The position numbers and the translations under genes were made by a program. From Sphingobacterium arenae (GTDB lineage Bacteria; Bacteroidota; Bacteroidia; Sphingobacteriales; Sphingobacteriaceae), in assembly GCF_014692505.1 (NCBI RefSeq), contig NZ_JACNYK010000001.1, positions 1,435,922 through 1,499,921 on the forward strand: DNA of 64,000 bases. The letters are read 5' to 3'. Shown in pieces: positions 35,393 through 46,166 of this stretch. Below the pieces are notes generated by a model. That model did not search any database. It saw only the letters and a program-made list of their open reading frames with translations, and was not told where the DNA came from. Each line of letters begins with the position of its first letter. The first letter of the stretch is position 1.

Positions 35393-37513
35393 ATGAATAT
35401 CAGGAAGACTATACTTATCCGCGTGTACGTGGCATTTGGCCTCATGGTGCTTTTTGCGCTAACGGTCTTTGGTAAGCTCTTGCATTTACAATATATAGAT
35501 GGGGGAGAGTGGCGTGCTATGGTCGATAGTTTGACGATTCAGGAGCGCGGGATTGAGGCGGCTCGTGGTAATATATACTCCAATGACGGTAGTTTATTGG
35601 CTACCTCTGTTCCGGAATACGAACTTCGTTTTGATGCGATGTCGATACCTACCGAAGAGAGCGATGTGTTTAATTCCAAAGTGGACTCCTTAGCCGCGAG
35701 ACTAGCTGTTCACTTCAAAGATAAATCATCCCGACAGTACCTTATATTGTTGAAAAACGCCCGCGCAAAAAAGCAGCGGTATGTTCTGATCAAAAGAAAT
35801 GTTTCCCATCAAGATTTAAAAATTATCAAGACTTTTCCGTTGTTTCATACATTCAGAGAGGGGAAGAAACGCTATCCTACTAGTTTGGTTACCGTGCGTG
35901 AAAACAAACGGATTTTACCATTTACGAATTTAGCAGCACGTACTATTGGCTATAAAAATATCAAAGGGGATACGGTGTTGGTCGGCTTGGAAGGCGCTTA
36001 CGGATCTTATATAGATGGGAAAAGTGGTTCGCAGCTCATGCAGCGTATCGCAGGTGGCGTTTGGGTACCCGTAAATCGGGAAGTCGAAGTTGCGCCGGTG
36101 GATGGCTCAGATATCATTTCCACACTGGATGTGAATATGCAAGATATGGCACAACGGGCATTGGAGAAACAGTTGATTGCAAGTGATGCAGACAACGGCT
36201 GTGTGGTGGTTATGGAGGTGAAAACCGGAGAGGTAAGGGCAATCGCGAATTTTACACGAGATAAAGAAGGCGTCTTTCGCGAGAAATACAATTACGCTAT
36301 TGCACAGGGCGCTGACCCGGGATCAACATTTAAGCTGGCGAGCTATTTGGCATTATTGGATGATGGTTTTGTCGATACATCAAGCACAGTAGATGTCGGA
36401 AATGGCACATACAAAGTGCCTGCTCACACTATCCGTGACTCACACGCGCCAAAAAAATCCGTGATGACCGTTAAAGAAGCATTCGAGCAATCATCTAACG
36501 TTGGGGTTGCTAAGCTGATAAATACTTATTACGGCAATAAACCAGCGAAATATACGTCGAAGTTGCATCATTTTGGTTTAGGTAAACCTTTAGGGTTACA
36601 GATTCCTGGCGAGGCCACTCCATGGGTAAAGATGCCAGATAGTAAAACATGGAGCAAGCTGTCGTTAGTACAAATGGCCTATGGTTACGAGTTACGGTTA
36701 ACACCGTTGCAGATGTTAGCTCTTTATAATGCCGTTGCCAATGATGGGGAATTACTTGCCCCATTATTTGTAAAGGAAATTCGTCATTTAGGTAATACGG
36801 TGGAGCGCTTTGAAGCAAAAGTACTTAATAAGCAGATTGCGTCAAAAGAGGCGATTCATAAAATGCAAGATATGTTGGCAGGCGTAATGATAGAAGGAAC
36901 CGGTAAGCGCTTGAGTTCGCCTTTGTATTCGTCGGCCGGTAAAACGGGTACCGCACAAATGAACGATGGTGCGAGAGGGTACGGGCAACGTCGTTACCAA
37001 TCCTCGTTTGCAGGTTATTTTCCCGCGGAGAACCCAAAATATTCGATGATCGTGGTTATTCGGAATCCGAGAAAAGGCTATTACGGAGGAACAATTGCCG
37101 GGCCGGTTTTTAAGGAGCTGGCGGATATGATTTATGCGAATGACTTAACCTTGCACGGAACGTTGGCAAACAGAAAAGTTAATACAGCTGGATCAAGATT
37201 ACCCCTGACGTTGAGAGGATCCAAAGAGGCATCGAATGCGGTGTATCAAGCATTAGGATTCCATCCATCCAATTGGAATGGGATAGCACAGTCAGCGGAT
37301 TCTTCTACTAAAGCTGTCCCGTTTGTAGAAACACAGGTGAAGGAAGGTGTTGTGCCCGATGTCGTGGGCATGGGGTTGTCTGACGCGATATTTACCATGG
37401 AAAATGCAGGGTTTAAAACGAAGGTTACCGGTTGGGGAAAGGTGGTTAATCAATCCCTCGCTGCCGGAGAAAAATTAAAAATAGGAACGCCGATCGCATT
37501 GGCGCTTAATTAG
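35393..37513 (+). CDS. ftsI: Septal peptidoglycan transpeptidase FtsI (PBP3-type) with PASTA domain
   Basis: 706 aa class B penicillin-binding protein. One N-terminal membrane helix (VYVAFGLMVLFALTVFGKLL), a PBP dimerisation region, then the transpeptidase domain with the active Ser in GSTFKLAS (S about 310), SSN (about 366) and KTGTAQ (about 516). The C-terminus has one PASTA domain (about 648-706, VPDVVGMGLSDAIFTMENAG). PASTA-bearing FtsI is usual in Bacteroidota. It cross-links septal peptidoglycan with FtsW. Starts 16 nt after ftsL; murE follows after 5 nt. Confidence 0.96.
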   Translation: MNIRKTILIRVYVAFGLMVLFALTVFGKLLHLQYIDGGEWRAMVDSLTIQERGIEAARGNIYSNDGSLLATSVPEYELRFDAMSIPTEESDVFNSKVDSLAARLAVHFKDKSSRQYLILLKNARAKKQRYVLIKRNVSHQDLKIIKTFPLFHTFREGKKRYPTSLVTVRENKRILPFTNLAARTIGYKNIKGDTVLVGLEGAYGSYIDGKSGSQLMQRIAGGVWVPVNREVEVAPVDGSDIISTLDVNMQDMAQRALEKQLIASDADNGCVVVMEVKTGEVRAIANFTRDKEGVFREKYNYAIAQGADPGSTFKLASYLALLDDGFVDTSSTVDVGNGTYKVPAHTIRDSHAPKKSVMTVKEAFEQSSNVGVAKLINTYYGNKPAKYTSKLHHFGLGKPLGLQIPGEATPWVKMPDSKTWSKLSLVQMAYGYELRLTPLQMLALYNAVANDGELLAPLFVKEIRHLGNTVERFEAKVLNKQIASKEAIHKMQDMLAGVMIEGTGKRLSSPLYSSAGKTGTAQMNDGARGYGQRRYQSSFAGYFPAENPKYSMIVVIRNPRKGYYGGTIAGPVFKELADMIYANDLTLHGTLANRKVNTAGSRLPLTLRGSKEASNAVYQALGFHPSNWNGIAQSADSSTKAVPFVETQVKEGVVPDVVGMGLSDAIFTMENAGFKTKVTGWGKVVNQSLAAGEKLKIGTPIALALN

Positions 37514-37518
37514 AAAAT

Positions 37519-38973
37519 ATGAAGCTAAGAGAATTACTACATGCGATTCCTGTACAACAGCTCGAAGGAACGGTTGACCTCGAGGTGTCGTCGGTATGCT
37601 TTGATTCGCGAAAAGTTTCAGCACACAGCCTTTTTGTTGCCGTGCGAGGGGTGCATACCGATGGGCATTTGTATCTCGATAAGGCGATCGAAAATGGTGC
37701 AAAAGTATTGGTTGTTGATGCTTTGCCTGATCAATTGCAAGCCGAGGTGACCTATGTAATGGTGGCGGATACTTCGTATGTACTGGGATTGTTGGCTTCT
37801 AATTTTTATGGAAATCCATCTAAAGCGTTGAAACTTGTCGGTATCACGGGAACGAATGGAAAAACGACCATGGCCACGCTTCTTTTTAACTTGTTTAAAA
37901 ATTTAGGGTATCATGTCGGGTTGCTGTCAACCGTCGAGAATAAAATTGGAGACCGTGTTATCCCAGCAACGCATACAACGCCTGATTCGATAGCGCTGAA
38001 TAGTTTGCTTTCGGAGATGGTAAACGAAGGGTGCGACTATTGCTTTATGGAAGTGAGTTCGCACGCTGTCGTGCAACAGCGTATAGCGGGGTTGCGTTTT
38101 GCGGGAGGTATATTTTCCAATATTACGCATGATCACCTGGATTTTCATGGTTCGTTTGATCATTATATCAAAGCCAAGAAAAAGTTTTTTGATGACTTGG
38201 ATAGGTTTGCCTTTGCGCTGACCAATGTAGATGACCGGAATGGAGCGATAATGCTGCAAAATACGTTTGCGCATAAAAAGACTTACGGGTTAAAAAATAT
38301 GGCGGACTTCAAGGCGAAAATTATAGAAAGCCATATGGACGGGATGCTACTACAGGTAGATGGGCATGACGTGTGGGTAAAACTCGTTGGAGGATTTAAT
38401 GCGTATAATATGCTGGCTGTTTATGGTGCGGCAATATTGCTGGAGCAGGAGACCATGAAAGTGTTGACCGCCATGAGCGATATCATAGGAGCGGAAGGAA
38501 GATTTGATGTGTTACGTTCAACAAACGGTATAGTGGGCGTGGTAGACTATGCGCATACCCCAGACGCGGTAGAAAATGTTCTTTCTACAATCCGGGAACT
38601 TAGGCAAAGTGGGCAACAGATTATTACCGTGTTAGGTTGTGGAGGTGATCGAGATAAAGCCAAGCGTCCCGAAATGGCAGCGGTGGCTGTGCGTTTGAGT
38701 GATAAAGTTATTATTACCTCTGACAACCCAAGGACGGAAGATCCGATGATGATTATTCGGGACATGGAAGCGGGAGTAGACGCCAAGGATCGCAAACATG
38801 TTTTTACCATTGCTGAACGTAAGGAGGCTATCCGTGCCGCATGTCATTTAGCGCAGCCGGGCGATATCGTCTTGGTTGCGGGTAAAGGACACGAGAAATA
38901 CCAGGAGGTTAACGGTATGCGTCAACATTTTGACGATAAGGAAATTTTAATAGAAACGTTTAACGAACAATAA
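37519..38973 (+). CDS. murE: UDP-MurNAc-L-Ala-D-Glu:meso-DAP ligase MurE
   Basis: 484 aa cytoplasmic Mur ligase. N-terminal domain with SSVCFDSRKVSAHSLFVAVR, central ATP-binding GITGTNGKTTMATLL (about 109), and a C-terminal domain with SDNPRTEDPM (about 400). The DNPR motif is the meso-diaminopimelate specificity signature, so this organism builds DAP-type peptidoglycan. All core motifs are intact. Part of the tightly packed dcw operon (5 nt after ftsI, 9 nt before mraY). Confidence 0.97.
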   Translation: MKLRELLHAIPVQQLEGTVDLEVSSVCFDSRKVSAHSLFVAVRGVHTDGHLYLDKAIENGAKVLVVDALPDQLQAEVTYVMVADTSYVLGLLASNFYGNPSKALKLVGITGTNGKTTMATLLFNLFKNLGYHVGLLSTVENKIGDRVIPATHTTPDSIALNSLLSEMVNEGCDYCFMEVSSHAVVQQRIAGLRFAGGIFSNITHDHLDFHGSFDHYIKAKKKFFDDLDRFAFALTNVDDRNGAIMLQNTFAHKKTYGLKNMADFKAKIIESHMDGMLLQVDGHDVWVKLVGGFNAYNMLAVYGAAILLEQETMKVLTAMSDIIGAEGRFDVLRSTNGIVGVVDYAHTPDAVENVLSTIRELRQSGQQIITVLGCGGDRDKAKRPEMAAVAVRLSDKVIITSDNPRTEDPMMIIRDMEAGVDAKDRKHVFTIAERKEAIRAACHLAQPGDIVLVAGKGHEKYQEVNGMRQHFDDKEILIETFNEQ

Positions 38974-38982
38974 GAAATACGG

Positions 38983-40227
38983 ATGTTATATTATCTATTC
39001 AGTTGGCTACAAGAACATATGCATATACCCGGAGCGGGATTGTTTCAATACATCTCCTTTAGGACAGCAATGGCCGTTATTGTTTCGTTAATTATTACGA
39101 CGGTGTACGGAAGCCGTCTGATCCGTGCTTTACGCAATAAACAGGTCGGCGAGACCATCCGTGATTTGGGCTTGGAGGGCGAGAAGAAAAAAGTCGGCAC
39201 GCCAACGATGGGTGGATTGATTATCATCGGCGGGATTTTGGTTCCTACACTTTTATTCGCCAAACTAGATAATATCTACGTGATCATCATGATTATCACG
39301 ACCATTTGGATGGGTACGATTGGTTTCTTAGATGACTACATTAAAGTATTCCGAAAAAATAAAGAAGGACTTGCTGGACGCTTTAAGATCATTGGACAAG
39401 TCGGGTTGGGGACATTGATCGCGATTACTATGTACTTCCATCCCGATATTGTTGTTCGTGAAATAGTGCAGAACCCCACATCGACAAAAGCGGTAGAGGT
39501 GATGATGGACGTCCAAACAGGGAAACGTTATTACACTGAAAATGTAAAATCGACGAAAACGAATATTCCATTCTATAAAAACAACGAATTCGATTATGCT
39601 AAAGTGTTGAGCATGTTTGGGTTGAATGGCTATTTAGTCACATTTATTGTGTTCCTAATTGTAGTTGTGTTTATCGTCACTGCTGTATCCAACGGTGCGA
39701 ATATCACGGATGGAATAGATGGGCTGGCTACGGGAACCTCTGCCATTATCGGGATCACTCTAGCTATTTTAGCTTACGTATCCGGGAATGTGATTTTCTC
39801 CGATTACTTGAACATTATGTATATCCCTAATTCGGGAGAACTGGTGATTTTCGCCGGGGCCTTTGTAGGTGCCTGTACGGGCTTCTTGTGGTATAATGCT
39901 TATCCAGCTCAGGTCTTTATGGGAGATACTGGAAGTTTGACCATTGGTGGTATCATCGCTGCGTTTGCTATTCTTATCCGGAAGGAACTGTTGATTCCGA
40001 TGCTATGTGGTATTTTCTTGTTAGAAAACCTGTCGGTCATTATGCAAGTGTCCTATTTCAAATACACGAGGAAAAAATATGGGGAGGGACGACGGATATT
40101 CCTGATGTCTCCCTTGCATCATCATTACCAAAAAAAGGGATATCATGAATCGAAGATTGTGATGCGGTTTTTTATCGTATCGATTATTCTTGCGATTCTG
40201 ACTATTGTCACATTAAAAATAAGATAA
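38983..40227 (+). CDS. mraY: Phospho-MurNAc-pentapeptide translocase MraY
   Basis: 414 aa polytopic membrane enzyme moving phospho-MurNAc-pentapeptide from UDP to undecaprenyl phosphate, giving lipid I. Family motifs: [80 protein letters not shown]. An insertion of about 50 residues after [10 protein letters not shown] (about 155-205) makes it longer than the 360-aa E. coli enzyme and is normal for Bacteroidota. About ten membrane helices. Confidence 0.97.
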   Translation: MLYYLFSWLQEHMHIPGAGLFQYISFRTAMAVIVSLIITTVYGSRLIRALRNKQVGETIRDLGLEGEKKKVGTPTMGGLIIIGGILVPTLLFAKLDNIYVIIMIITTIWMGTIGFLDDYIKVFRKNKEGLAGRFKIIGQVGLGTLIAITMYFHPDIVVREIVQNPTSTKAVEVMMDVQTGKRYYTENVKSTKTNIPFYKNNEFDYAKVLSMFGLNGYLVTFIVFLIVVVFIVTAVSNGANITDGIDGLATGTSAIIGITLAILAYVSGNVIFSDYLNIMYIPNSGELVIFAGAFVGACTGFLWYNAYPAQVFMGDTGSLTIGGIIAAFAILIRKELLIPMLCGIFLLENLSVIMQVSYFKYTRKKYGEGRRIFLMSPLHHHYQKKGYHESKIVMRFFIVSIILAILTIVTLKIR

Positions 40228-40230
40228 GAA

Positions 40231-41604
40231 ATGTCCAATATAGCACATACATATTATCCGCAATCTGGTTTTCTTGTCATATTAGGCGCAGGGGAAAGCG
40301 GTGTTGGTGCGGCTATATTGGGTCAGGATAAAGGGTTTGATGTATTTGTTTCCGACAGCGGAACGATAAGCGAGGGGTATAAAAATACATTACAGCAGGA
40401 AGGAATTGCCTTTGAAGAGCGTCGACATAGCGAAAATAAGATTATGCAAGCTACGCTGATTGTCAAGAGTCCTGGTATTCCAGCGCACGCACCTTTAATA
40501 AAAGCCCTAAAAGCCGCGCATATTCCTGTTATTTCGGAGATCGAATTTGCTGCGCAGTATACAGACGCGAAACTCTATTGCATTACGGGCTCTAATGGTA
40601 AATCAACCACAACGATGTTGACGTATTATATGTTGCAGCGTGGTGGTGTAAATGTGGGTTTAGCCGGAAACATCGGCAAAAGCTTTGCGCTACAGATAGC
40701 ACGTGAAAATTATGATGCATATGTGTTGGAAATATCCAGTTTTATGTTAGATGATATGTATCATTTCCGTGCAGATGTGGCGGTTATTTTGAACATCACG
40801 CCCGATCATTTGGACCGTTACGACAACCAGATGGAACACTATAGGGCGTCCAAATTTCGTATGATTCGAAACCAGACAAAAGACGATTATTTTATCTATT
40901 GTTTGGATGATGAAGAAACGATAAAAGGACTAAGCGGATTTAAAACAGAGGCTCAGCATTTGCCCTTTACACAAAAAGAAGTGGTGGGGCAGGGAGCGTA
41001 TATAGATGAAGAAAAGAATATTATAATAAAAGTACCTCATAAAGACATTTTTGCGATGAATATGGAAGAGTTATCATTACAAGGGAAGCACAACGTATAC
41101 AATAACATGGCCTCAGGCTTGATTGCGAAGGTTCAGGAATTACGCAATCAAACGATGAAAGAAAGTATGGAATCGTATGTGAATATAGAACATCGTTTGG
41201 AGCATGTGGCCTGTATCGGTGGTGTAAATTATATTAACGACTCGAAAGCAACAAATGTGAACTCTGTTTGGTATGCTTTGGAGAGTTTTTCACCCGATAT
41301 TATATTGATTATGGGCGGTGTAGATAAGGGGAATGACTATGAGATGATGCGTGATCTGGTGAAGACTAAAGTTAAGGCAATCGTATGTATTGGCAAGGAC
41401 ACCGTGCGTATCCATGAATCTTTTGAAGAAGATACGGATGTAATTGTGAATAGTTCGTCGATGCAGGACGCTGTTGAGATTGCTTCTTATTTGGCGAAAA
41501 AAGGAGACACCGTTTTGTTGTCGCCAGCATGCGCTAGTTTTGATTGGTTCAAAAATTACGAAGAACGTGGAGAAAAATTCAAGGAAGCCGTAATGTCTTT
41601 GTGA
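40231..41604 (+). CDS. murD: UDP-MurNAc-L-Ala:D-Glu ligase MurD
   Basis: 457 aa. N-terminal Rossmann-like domain (VILGAGESGVGAAILG), ATP loop ITGSNGKSTTTMLTYY (about 117), VLEISSFMLDDM, ITPDHLDRY, and a C-terminal domain with INDSKATNVNSVWYAL and LLSPACASFDWFKNYEERG. It adds D-glutamate to UDP-MurNAc-L-Ala. Complete, 3 nt after mraY. Confidence 0.97.
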   Translation: MSNIAHTYYPQSGFLVILGAGESGVGAAILGQDKGFDVFVSDSGTISEGYKNTLQQEGIAFEERRHSENKIMQATLIVKSPGIPAHAPLIKALKAAHIPVISEIEFAAQYTDAKLYCITGSNGKSTTTMLTYYMLQRGGVNVGLAGNIGKSFALQIARENYDAYVLEISSFMLDDMYHFRADVAVILNITPDHLDRYDNQMEHYRASKFRMIRNQTKDDYFIYCLDDEETIKGLSGFKTEAQHLPFTQKEVVGQGAYIDEEKNIIIKVPHKDIFAMNMEELSLQGKHNVYNNMASGLIAKVQELRNQTMKESMESYVNIEHRLEHVACIGGVNYINDSKATNVNSVWYALESFSPDIILIMGGVDKGNDYEMMRDLVKTKVKAIVCIGKDTVRIHESFEEDTDVIVNSSSMQDAVEIASYLAKKGDTVLLSPACASFDWFKNYEERGEKFKEAVMSL

Positions 41605-41627
41605 AACGAATAAAAATTTGATAAGCG

Positions 41628-42824
41628 ATGATGGATCAGATTTTCAGTAAATTAAAAGGAGATAAATGGATTTGGATTATTGTGATTGTCCTGTCCGGCT
41701 GGTCTCTGTTGGCGGTGTATAGCTCTGTTGGAACGCTTGCCTATAAGGAGGGTAAAGGAACGGAATTATATCTGTTTAAACATTTTTCCATCATTGTGGT
41801 GGGGTTGGTGTTGATGTATCTATCGCATAAATTAGATTACCGCTATTACGCTGGTATTTCTAAGTTGTTGATGATCATTGCTATTCCCTTACTCTTATTT
41901 ACGCTGATTGGGGGAAATAAAGTAAACGAAGCTAGTCGTTGGGTAACGATTCCGGTTATAAACCAGACATTTCAAACATCAGACTTGGCAAAACTGGCGC
42001 TGATTACTTTTTTAGCGCGCATGTTGTCACGTAAAGCACATGAGATAAAGGATCTTAAAAAATCATTTATTCCCATCATGGGAACAGTGTGTCTGGTGTT
42101 CGTCCTGATCGCATGGGCAAATTTATCTACTGCCTTAATGTTGTTTGGAACAAGTGTACTACTTCTTTTGATTGGTCGAGTAAGTTTTAAGCAAATCGGC
42201 ATTGTTTGCGTCGGAGGTGCGTTTTTGCTTTTGTTAGTAATCCTTATCGGTCCCAGACGCGCCACATATATTAGCCGCTTCGAAAGTTTTTTTAAGACTG
42301 AACAAACGACACAGGGTCCCGTCTCTTTTCAGGAAGATAAAAATTATCAGGCAAATCTGGCGAAAATGTCTATCGCTTCCGGGGAATTATTCGGCAAAGG
42401 CGCAGGAAATAGTGTAGGCAGAAATCTATTACCACACCCTTATTCTGATTTTATTTTTGCGGTGATTGTGGAGGAATACGGAACTATTGGAGGCGCAATT
42501 TTACTCTTTCTGTATGTGGCACTCATGTATCGCTGTATACGCATTGTGACGCTGAGTCCACGGGCCTTTGGCGCGTTCTTGGCTGCTGGGTTAGGCTTTA
42601 GCCTCACTATACAGGCTTTGGCGAATATGGCGGTTGCTGTGGGGTTAGGGCCCGTCACTGGGGTGCCGTTACCATTGGTCAGCATGGGTGGGACATCCAT
42701 TTTGTTCACCAGTGTAGCGTTAGGTATCATTTTAAGCGTGAGTCGCAGTGTAGAAGAATTGAAAGGAAAAGAAGAATTGAACGAAATTCCGAAAAACCCA
42801 AAAGTGGTTGTTGGAACGATTTAA
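41628..42824 (+). CDS. ftsW: Peptidoglycan glycosyltransferase FtsW
   Basis: 398 aa SEDS-family integral membrane polymerase with about ten helices. Motifs: YLFKHFSIIVVGLVLMYLSH, SRWVTIPVINQTFQTSDLAK, LAKMSIASGELFGKGAGNS, PHPYSDFIFAVIVEEYGTIG (catalytic-Asp region), and PLVSMGGTSILFTSVALGII. It polymerises septal glycan from lipid II in complex with FtsI. Start at 41628, with a second ATG at 41631. It lies between murD and murG. Confidence 0.96.
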   Translation: MMDQIFSKLKGDKWIWIIVIVLSGWSLLAVYSSVGTLAYKEGKGTELYLFKHFSIIVVGLVLMYLSHKLDYRYYAGISKLLMIIAIPLLLFTLIGGNKVNEASRWVTIPVINQTFQTSDLAKLALITFLARMLSRKAHEIKDLKKSFIPIMGTVCLVFVLIAWANLSTALMLFGTSVLLLLIGRVSFKQIGIVCVGGAFLLLLVILIGPRRATYISRFESFFKTEQTTQGPVSFQEDKNYQANLAKMSIASGELFGKGAGNSVGRNLLPHPYSDFIFAVIVEEYGTIGGAILLFLYVALMYRCIRIVTLSPRAFGAFLAAGLGFSLTIQALANMAVAVGLGPVTGVPLPLVSMGGTSILFTSVALGIILSVSRSVEELKGKEELNEIPKNPKVVVGTI

Positions 42825-42845
42825 TAACGATAGAACAAACAAGAT

Positions 42846-43952
42846 ATGGCGCATAGAATAATCATAAGCGGAGGAGGGACAGGGGGACATGTTTTTCCGG
42901 CTATTGCTATAGCCCATGCATTACGTCGTATAGAGCCGGAAATTGAAATATTGTTTGTAGGCGCAAACGGAAGAATGGAAATGGAACGTGTACCACAGGC
43001 CGGTTATAAAATAGTCGGACTAAATATACAAGGCATAGACAGAAAATCCATACTGAACAATCTGACGTTGCCCTTTAAACTGGTAAGTAGTTTGCTAAAA
43101 GCACGAAAAACCATCACTGATTTTCGTGCGGACGCTGCTGTAGGTGTTGGTGGCTACGCATCGGGACCATTATTGATGGCAGCGAATAACATGGGGTTGC
43201 CGACATTGATCCAAGAGCAAAATTCATACGCAGGTGTAACCAACAAAAGTTTAGGGAAGAAAGCAAAAAAGATATGCGTAGCCTATGAAGGGATGGATAA
43301 GTTCTTTCCAGCTGAAAAAGTTATTTTGACGGGCAATCCTATACGCCGTGATTCGGTAGATATTGAAGGCAAGCGTGAATTTGCCATACAGCTGTTCGGA
43401 CTACAGTCGCAAAAAAAGACGATCCTGATTATCGGAGGAAGTTTGGGTGCCAAGCAGCTGAACGGTTATGTCCTGGATGTGATACACGAACTTGGTGAGA
43501 AGGAAGATGTGCAATTTATTTGGCAAACAGGGAAAACGTATTATGAGGACATGAAAAGTATGCTGAAAATGGATCAGTTAATTCCGGGAAATGTAAAAGT
43601 AAAACCATTTTTAGATCGTATGGATCTGGCGTATGCGGCAGCTGATTTGATTATTTCTCGAGCAGGTGCTGGGACGATATCCGAACTTTGTGTAGTAGGT
43701 AAACCTGTTATATTAATACCATCGCCCAATGTTGCTGAAGATCACCAAACAAAAAATGCACAGGCTTTAGTGGCAAAAAATGCAGCAATAATGATCTCGG
43801 AAGCCGATGCTCGGGATACGATGATGTATGTGGCGCTAGAGTTACTTTCTGATGAAACCAGATGTGCGACTTTAGGTAGGGAAATAAGAAAGATGGCGAT
43901 GCCCGACGCGGATGAAGTGATCGCAAGAGAAGTATTGAAACTTATTAAATAG
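42846..43952 (+). CDS. murG: UDP-GlcNAc:lipid I GlcNAc transferase MurG
   Basis: 368 aa GT28 glycosyltransferase, peripheral on the inner face of the membrane. N-terminal SGGGTGGHVFPAIAIAHALR (donor/acceptor loop), GVGGYASGPLLMAA, LIQEQNSYAGVTNK, then C-terminal IIGGSLGAKQLN, SRAGAGTISELCVVGKPVIL, and PSPNVAEDHQTKNA. It makes lipid II. Its stop codon is immediately followed by the murC start at 43953. Confidence 0.97.
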   Translation: MAHRIIISGGGTGGHVFPAIAIAHALRRIEPEIEILFVGANGRMEMERVPQAGYKIVGLNIQGIDRKSILNNLTLPFKLVSSLLKARKTITDFRADAAVGVGGYASGPLLMAANNMGLPTLIQEQNSYAGVTNKSLGKKAKKICVAYEGMDKFFPAEKVILTGNPIRRDSVDIEGKREFAIQLFGLQSQKKTILIIGGSLGAKQLNGYVLDVIHELGEKEDVQFIWQTGKTYYEDMKSMLKMDQLIPGNVKVKPFLDRMDLAYAAADLIISRAGAGTISELCVVGKPVILIPSPNVAEDHQTKNAQALVAKNAAIMISEADARDTMMYVALELLSDETRCATLGREIRKMAMPDADEVIAREVLKLIK

Positions 43953-45323
43953 ATGATGAACCTTGACCATATAAAACGTGTTTATCTGCTCGGAATCGGA
44001 GGGATTGGTATGAGCGGACTGGCTCGTTATTTCAAGCACCTCGGCTGCGATGTGCAGGGGTATGATAAAACGGAAACCGAGTTAACACGCGCGTTGGTGC
44101 AAGAGGGTATTGAGGTGACTTATCAAGATGATATAGCGTTATTACCGGATGCATATAAGCAGCCGTCTGCGCAAACATTGTTGATCTTTACACCGGCGAT
44201 TCCAAAAGATCTCAAATTGAAGGCTTACTTTTTAGAGCGTGGCTTTGTACCCTACAAACGTTCGGAGGTATTGGGCATTATTAGTGCCAGCAGGTATACA
44301 ATCGCCGTGGCTGGAACGCATGGTAAGACGACGACGTCGACGATGATTGCGCATATACTGAAGGATTCGGGATATGATTGTTCGGCTTTTTTAGGAGGAA
44401 TTAGTTCAAATTATAACAGTAATGTGTTGTACGGGGCGAACAACGTGGTTGTGGTGGAAGCAGATGAATATGATCGCTCTTTTCTCACTTTACATCCGAA
44501 TATCGCTGTGGTTACCTCGTCAGATCCTGATCATTTGGATATCTATGGGGATGCCAAGCACCTCATTGAATCTTTTGAGCTTTTTTTGCAGCGCGTCGTC
44601 CCAGACGGTGTGTCTATCGTGAAAAAAGGATTGCCTTTTCGTGGTCACGTAACTTACGCACAGACGGATGCGTGTGATGCCTATGCAAGTCGTATCCATA
44701 TAGAAAATGGGGTGTTTTATTTCGATTACATCAGTAAACAAACGGAAATACGAAATATATCGTTGGGGATTCCGGGGTTTCATAATGTGGAAAATGCTAT
44801 TGCCGCCATTACCGTTGCGTTACGGCTTGGAATAGCGGAAGAGAAGATCCAATCGGCGTTGACGTCGTTTAGAGGGGCGAAGAGACGGTTTGAGTATATC
44901 GTCAAAGCACCAGCACACGTATATATAGATGATTATGCGCACCATCCAGAAGAATTGCGTGCGTTTCTGGTATCGGTGAAGAAACTCTATCCGACAAAAA
45001 AGTTGACTGTCGTTTTTCAGCCACATCTATATAGTAGAACCCGGGATTTTGTGGACGGCTTTGCGGAAGTGTTGGAATTGGCCGATGAATTGCTGCTGAT
45101 GGATATCTATCCGGCAAGAGAGTTGCCTATGGAAGGGGTAACCTCCAGTTGGCTATTAGACAAGGTTGGAATCGATAATAAACAACTTGTTTCGCCTAAT
45201 GAGGTCATGGAAATTGTACAACAAAACAGTCCCGAACTAATCGTGACGATAGGCGCGGGAGATATAGACAGACTGGTGAAACCTTTAAAAGAGATATTAG
45301 AAAATGCTGAAGATCGTTCGTAA
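43953..45323 (+). CDS. murC: UDP-MurNAc:L-Ala ligase MurC
   Basis: 456 aa. N-terminal LLGIGGIGMSGLARYFKHLG, ATP loop AVAGTHGKTTTSTMIAHIL (about 118), VEADEYDRSFL, SDPDHLDIYGD, FRGAKRRFEYI and DDYAHHPEELRAFL. It carries out the first amino-acid addition to UDP-MurNAc. MurC directly abuts murG and overlaps ftsQ by 20 nt, which suggests translational coupling. No MurB or Ddl gene is found in the cluster. Confidence 0.97.
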   Translation: MMNLDHIKRVYLLGIGGIGMSGLARYFKHLGCDVQGYDKTETELTRALVQEGIEVTYQDDIALLPDAYKQPSAQTLLIFTPAIPKDLKLKAYFLERGFVPYKRSEVLGIISASRYTIAVAGTHGKTTTSTMIAHILKDSGYDCSAFLGGISSNYNSNVLYGANNVVVVEADEYDRSFLTLHPNIAVVTSSDPDHLDIYGDAKHLIESFELFLQRVVPDGVSIVKKGLPFRGHVTYAQTDACDAYASRIHIENGVFYFDYISKQTEIRNISLGIPGFHNVENAIAAITVALRLGIAEEKIQSALTSFRGAKRRFEYIVKAPAHVYIDDYAHHPEELRAFLVSVKKLYPTKKLTVVFQPHLYSRTRDFVDGFAEVLELADELLLMDIYPARELPMEGVTSSWLLDKVGIDNKQLVSPNEVMEIVQQNSPELIVTIGAGDIDRLVKPLKEILENAEDRS

Positions 45324-46131
45324 CATACCGTGGAGACAGCTTGGTTATCTGTGTATCGGGCTTCTTGCTTTGGCAGGGATAGGTATGTTGATGGGCGTGG
45401 TCAAAAAGAAAGACATGGCGCAGGCCTGTGTCTCGATGAAAGTAATTGTAGAAGGAAAAGAAACCTTTATCGACCAACATGATATTTCTAATCTAGTCAG
45501 TGCACAATTCGGGAAGGTCGTCGGAAGACCGTTGGCGGAGATTCCCACGGACAAAATCGAGAAAGCATTGATGGAGCTTCCTTACGTATCTAGCGCGGAG
45601 GTGTATGCCGATATGGACGGGATTCTGCAGATCCTTGTACAGCAACGGGAAGTTATTTTACGTATTGTTAATAAGGTGGGTAAAGAATATTATATTGATA
45701 CACAGGGAGAAAAAGTACCTGTTACTTTAAAGTATGTTCCGCATGTTTTAGTGGCTAACGGTAATATACGGGAAGGATATGAAAAGCCGTTAGACACCAT
45801 TCAAACGCAATTGGTAAAAGACTTAGTTGCCATTGTGGAGCATGTGAAAAACGACCCTTTGTGGAGTAATCAAATTGTACAGTTGTATGTTGATCACCAG
45901 CAAGATATTGAGATTATTCCAAGAGTAGGAACGCAGCCGCTGATCATCGGCGATGCATCTAAATTGGAGGAGAAATTAGGAAGGTTAGAGATTTTTTATA
46001 AAAATATTCTGCCAAAGGTAGGTACACGCGCTTATGAAAAAGTAAATGTGAAATATGACGGACAGATTATCTGTGAACGAAGGGATGGATGGATGTTAGA
46101 TAGTTTACAGATGAAACTAAAAATGAAATAA
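45304..46131 (+). CDS. ftsQ: FtsQ/DivIB-like cell division protein
   Basis: 275 aa. Short basic N-terminus, one membrane helix (LGYLCIGLLALAGIGMLMGV), and a periplasmic domain with a POTRA-like part (FIDQHDISNLVSAQFGKVVG, KIEKALMELPYVSSAEVYAD) and the FtsQ beta domain (about 110-250). It scaffolds the FtsQLB complex that controls septal synthesis. The call rests on topology and position between murC and ftsA; sequence conservation of FtsQ is low in general. Confidence 0.88.
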   Translation: MLKIVRNIPWRQLGYLCIGLLALAGIGMLMGVVKKKDMAQACVSMKVIVEGKETFIDQHDISNLVSAQFGKVVGRPLAEIPTDKIEKALMELPYVSSAEVYADMDGILQILVQQREVILRIVNKVGKEYYIDTQGEKVPVTLKYVPHVLVANGNIREGYEKPLDTIQTQLVKDLVAIVEHVKNDPLWSNQIVQLYVDHQQDIEIIPRVGTQPLIIGDASKLEEKLGRLEIFYKNILPKVGTRAYEKVNVKYDGQIICERRDGWMLDSLQMKLKMK

Positions 46132-46166
46132 TTGATTTGAATAAACAGCAACAAAACACACAGCAT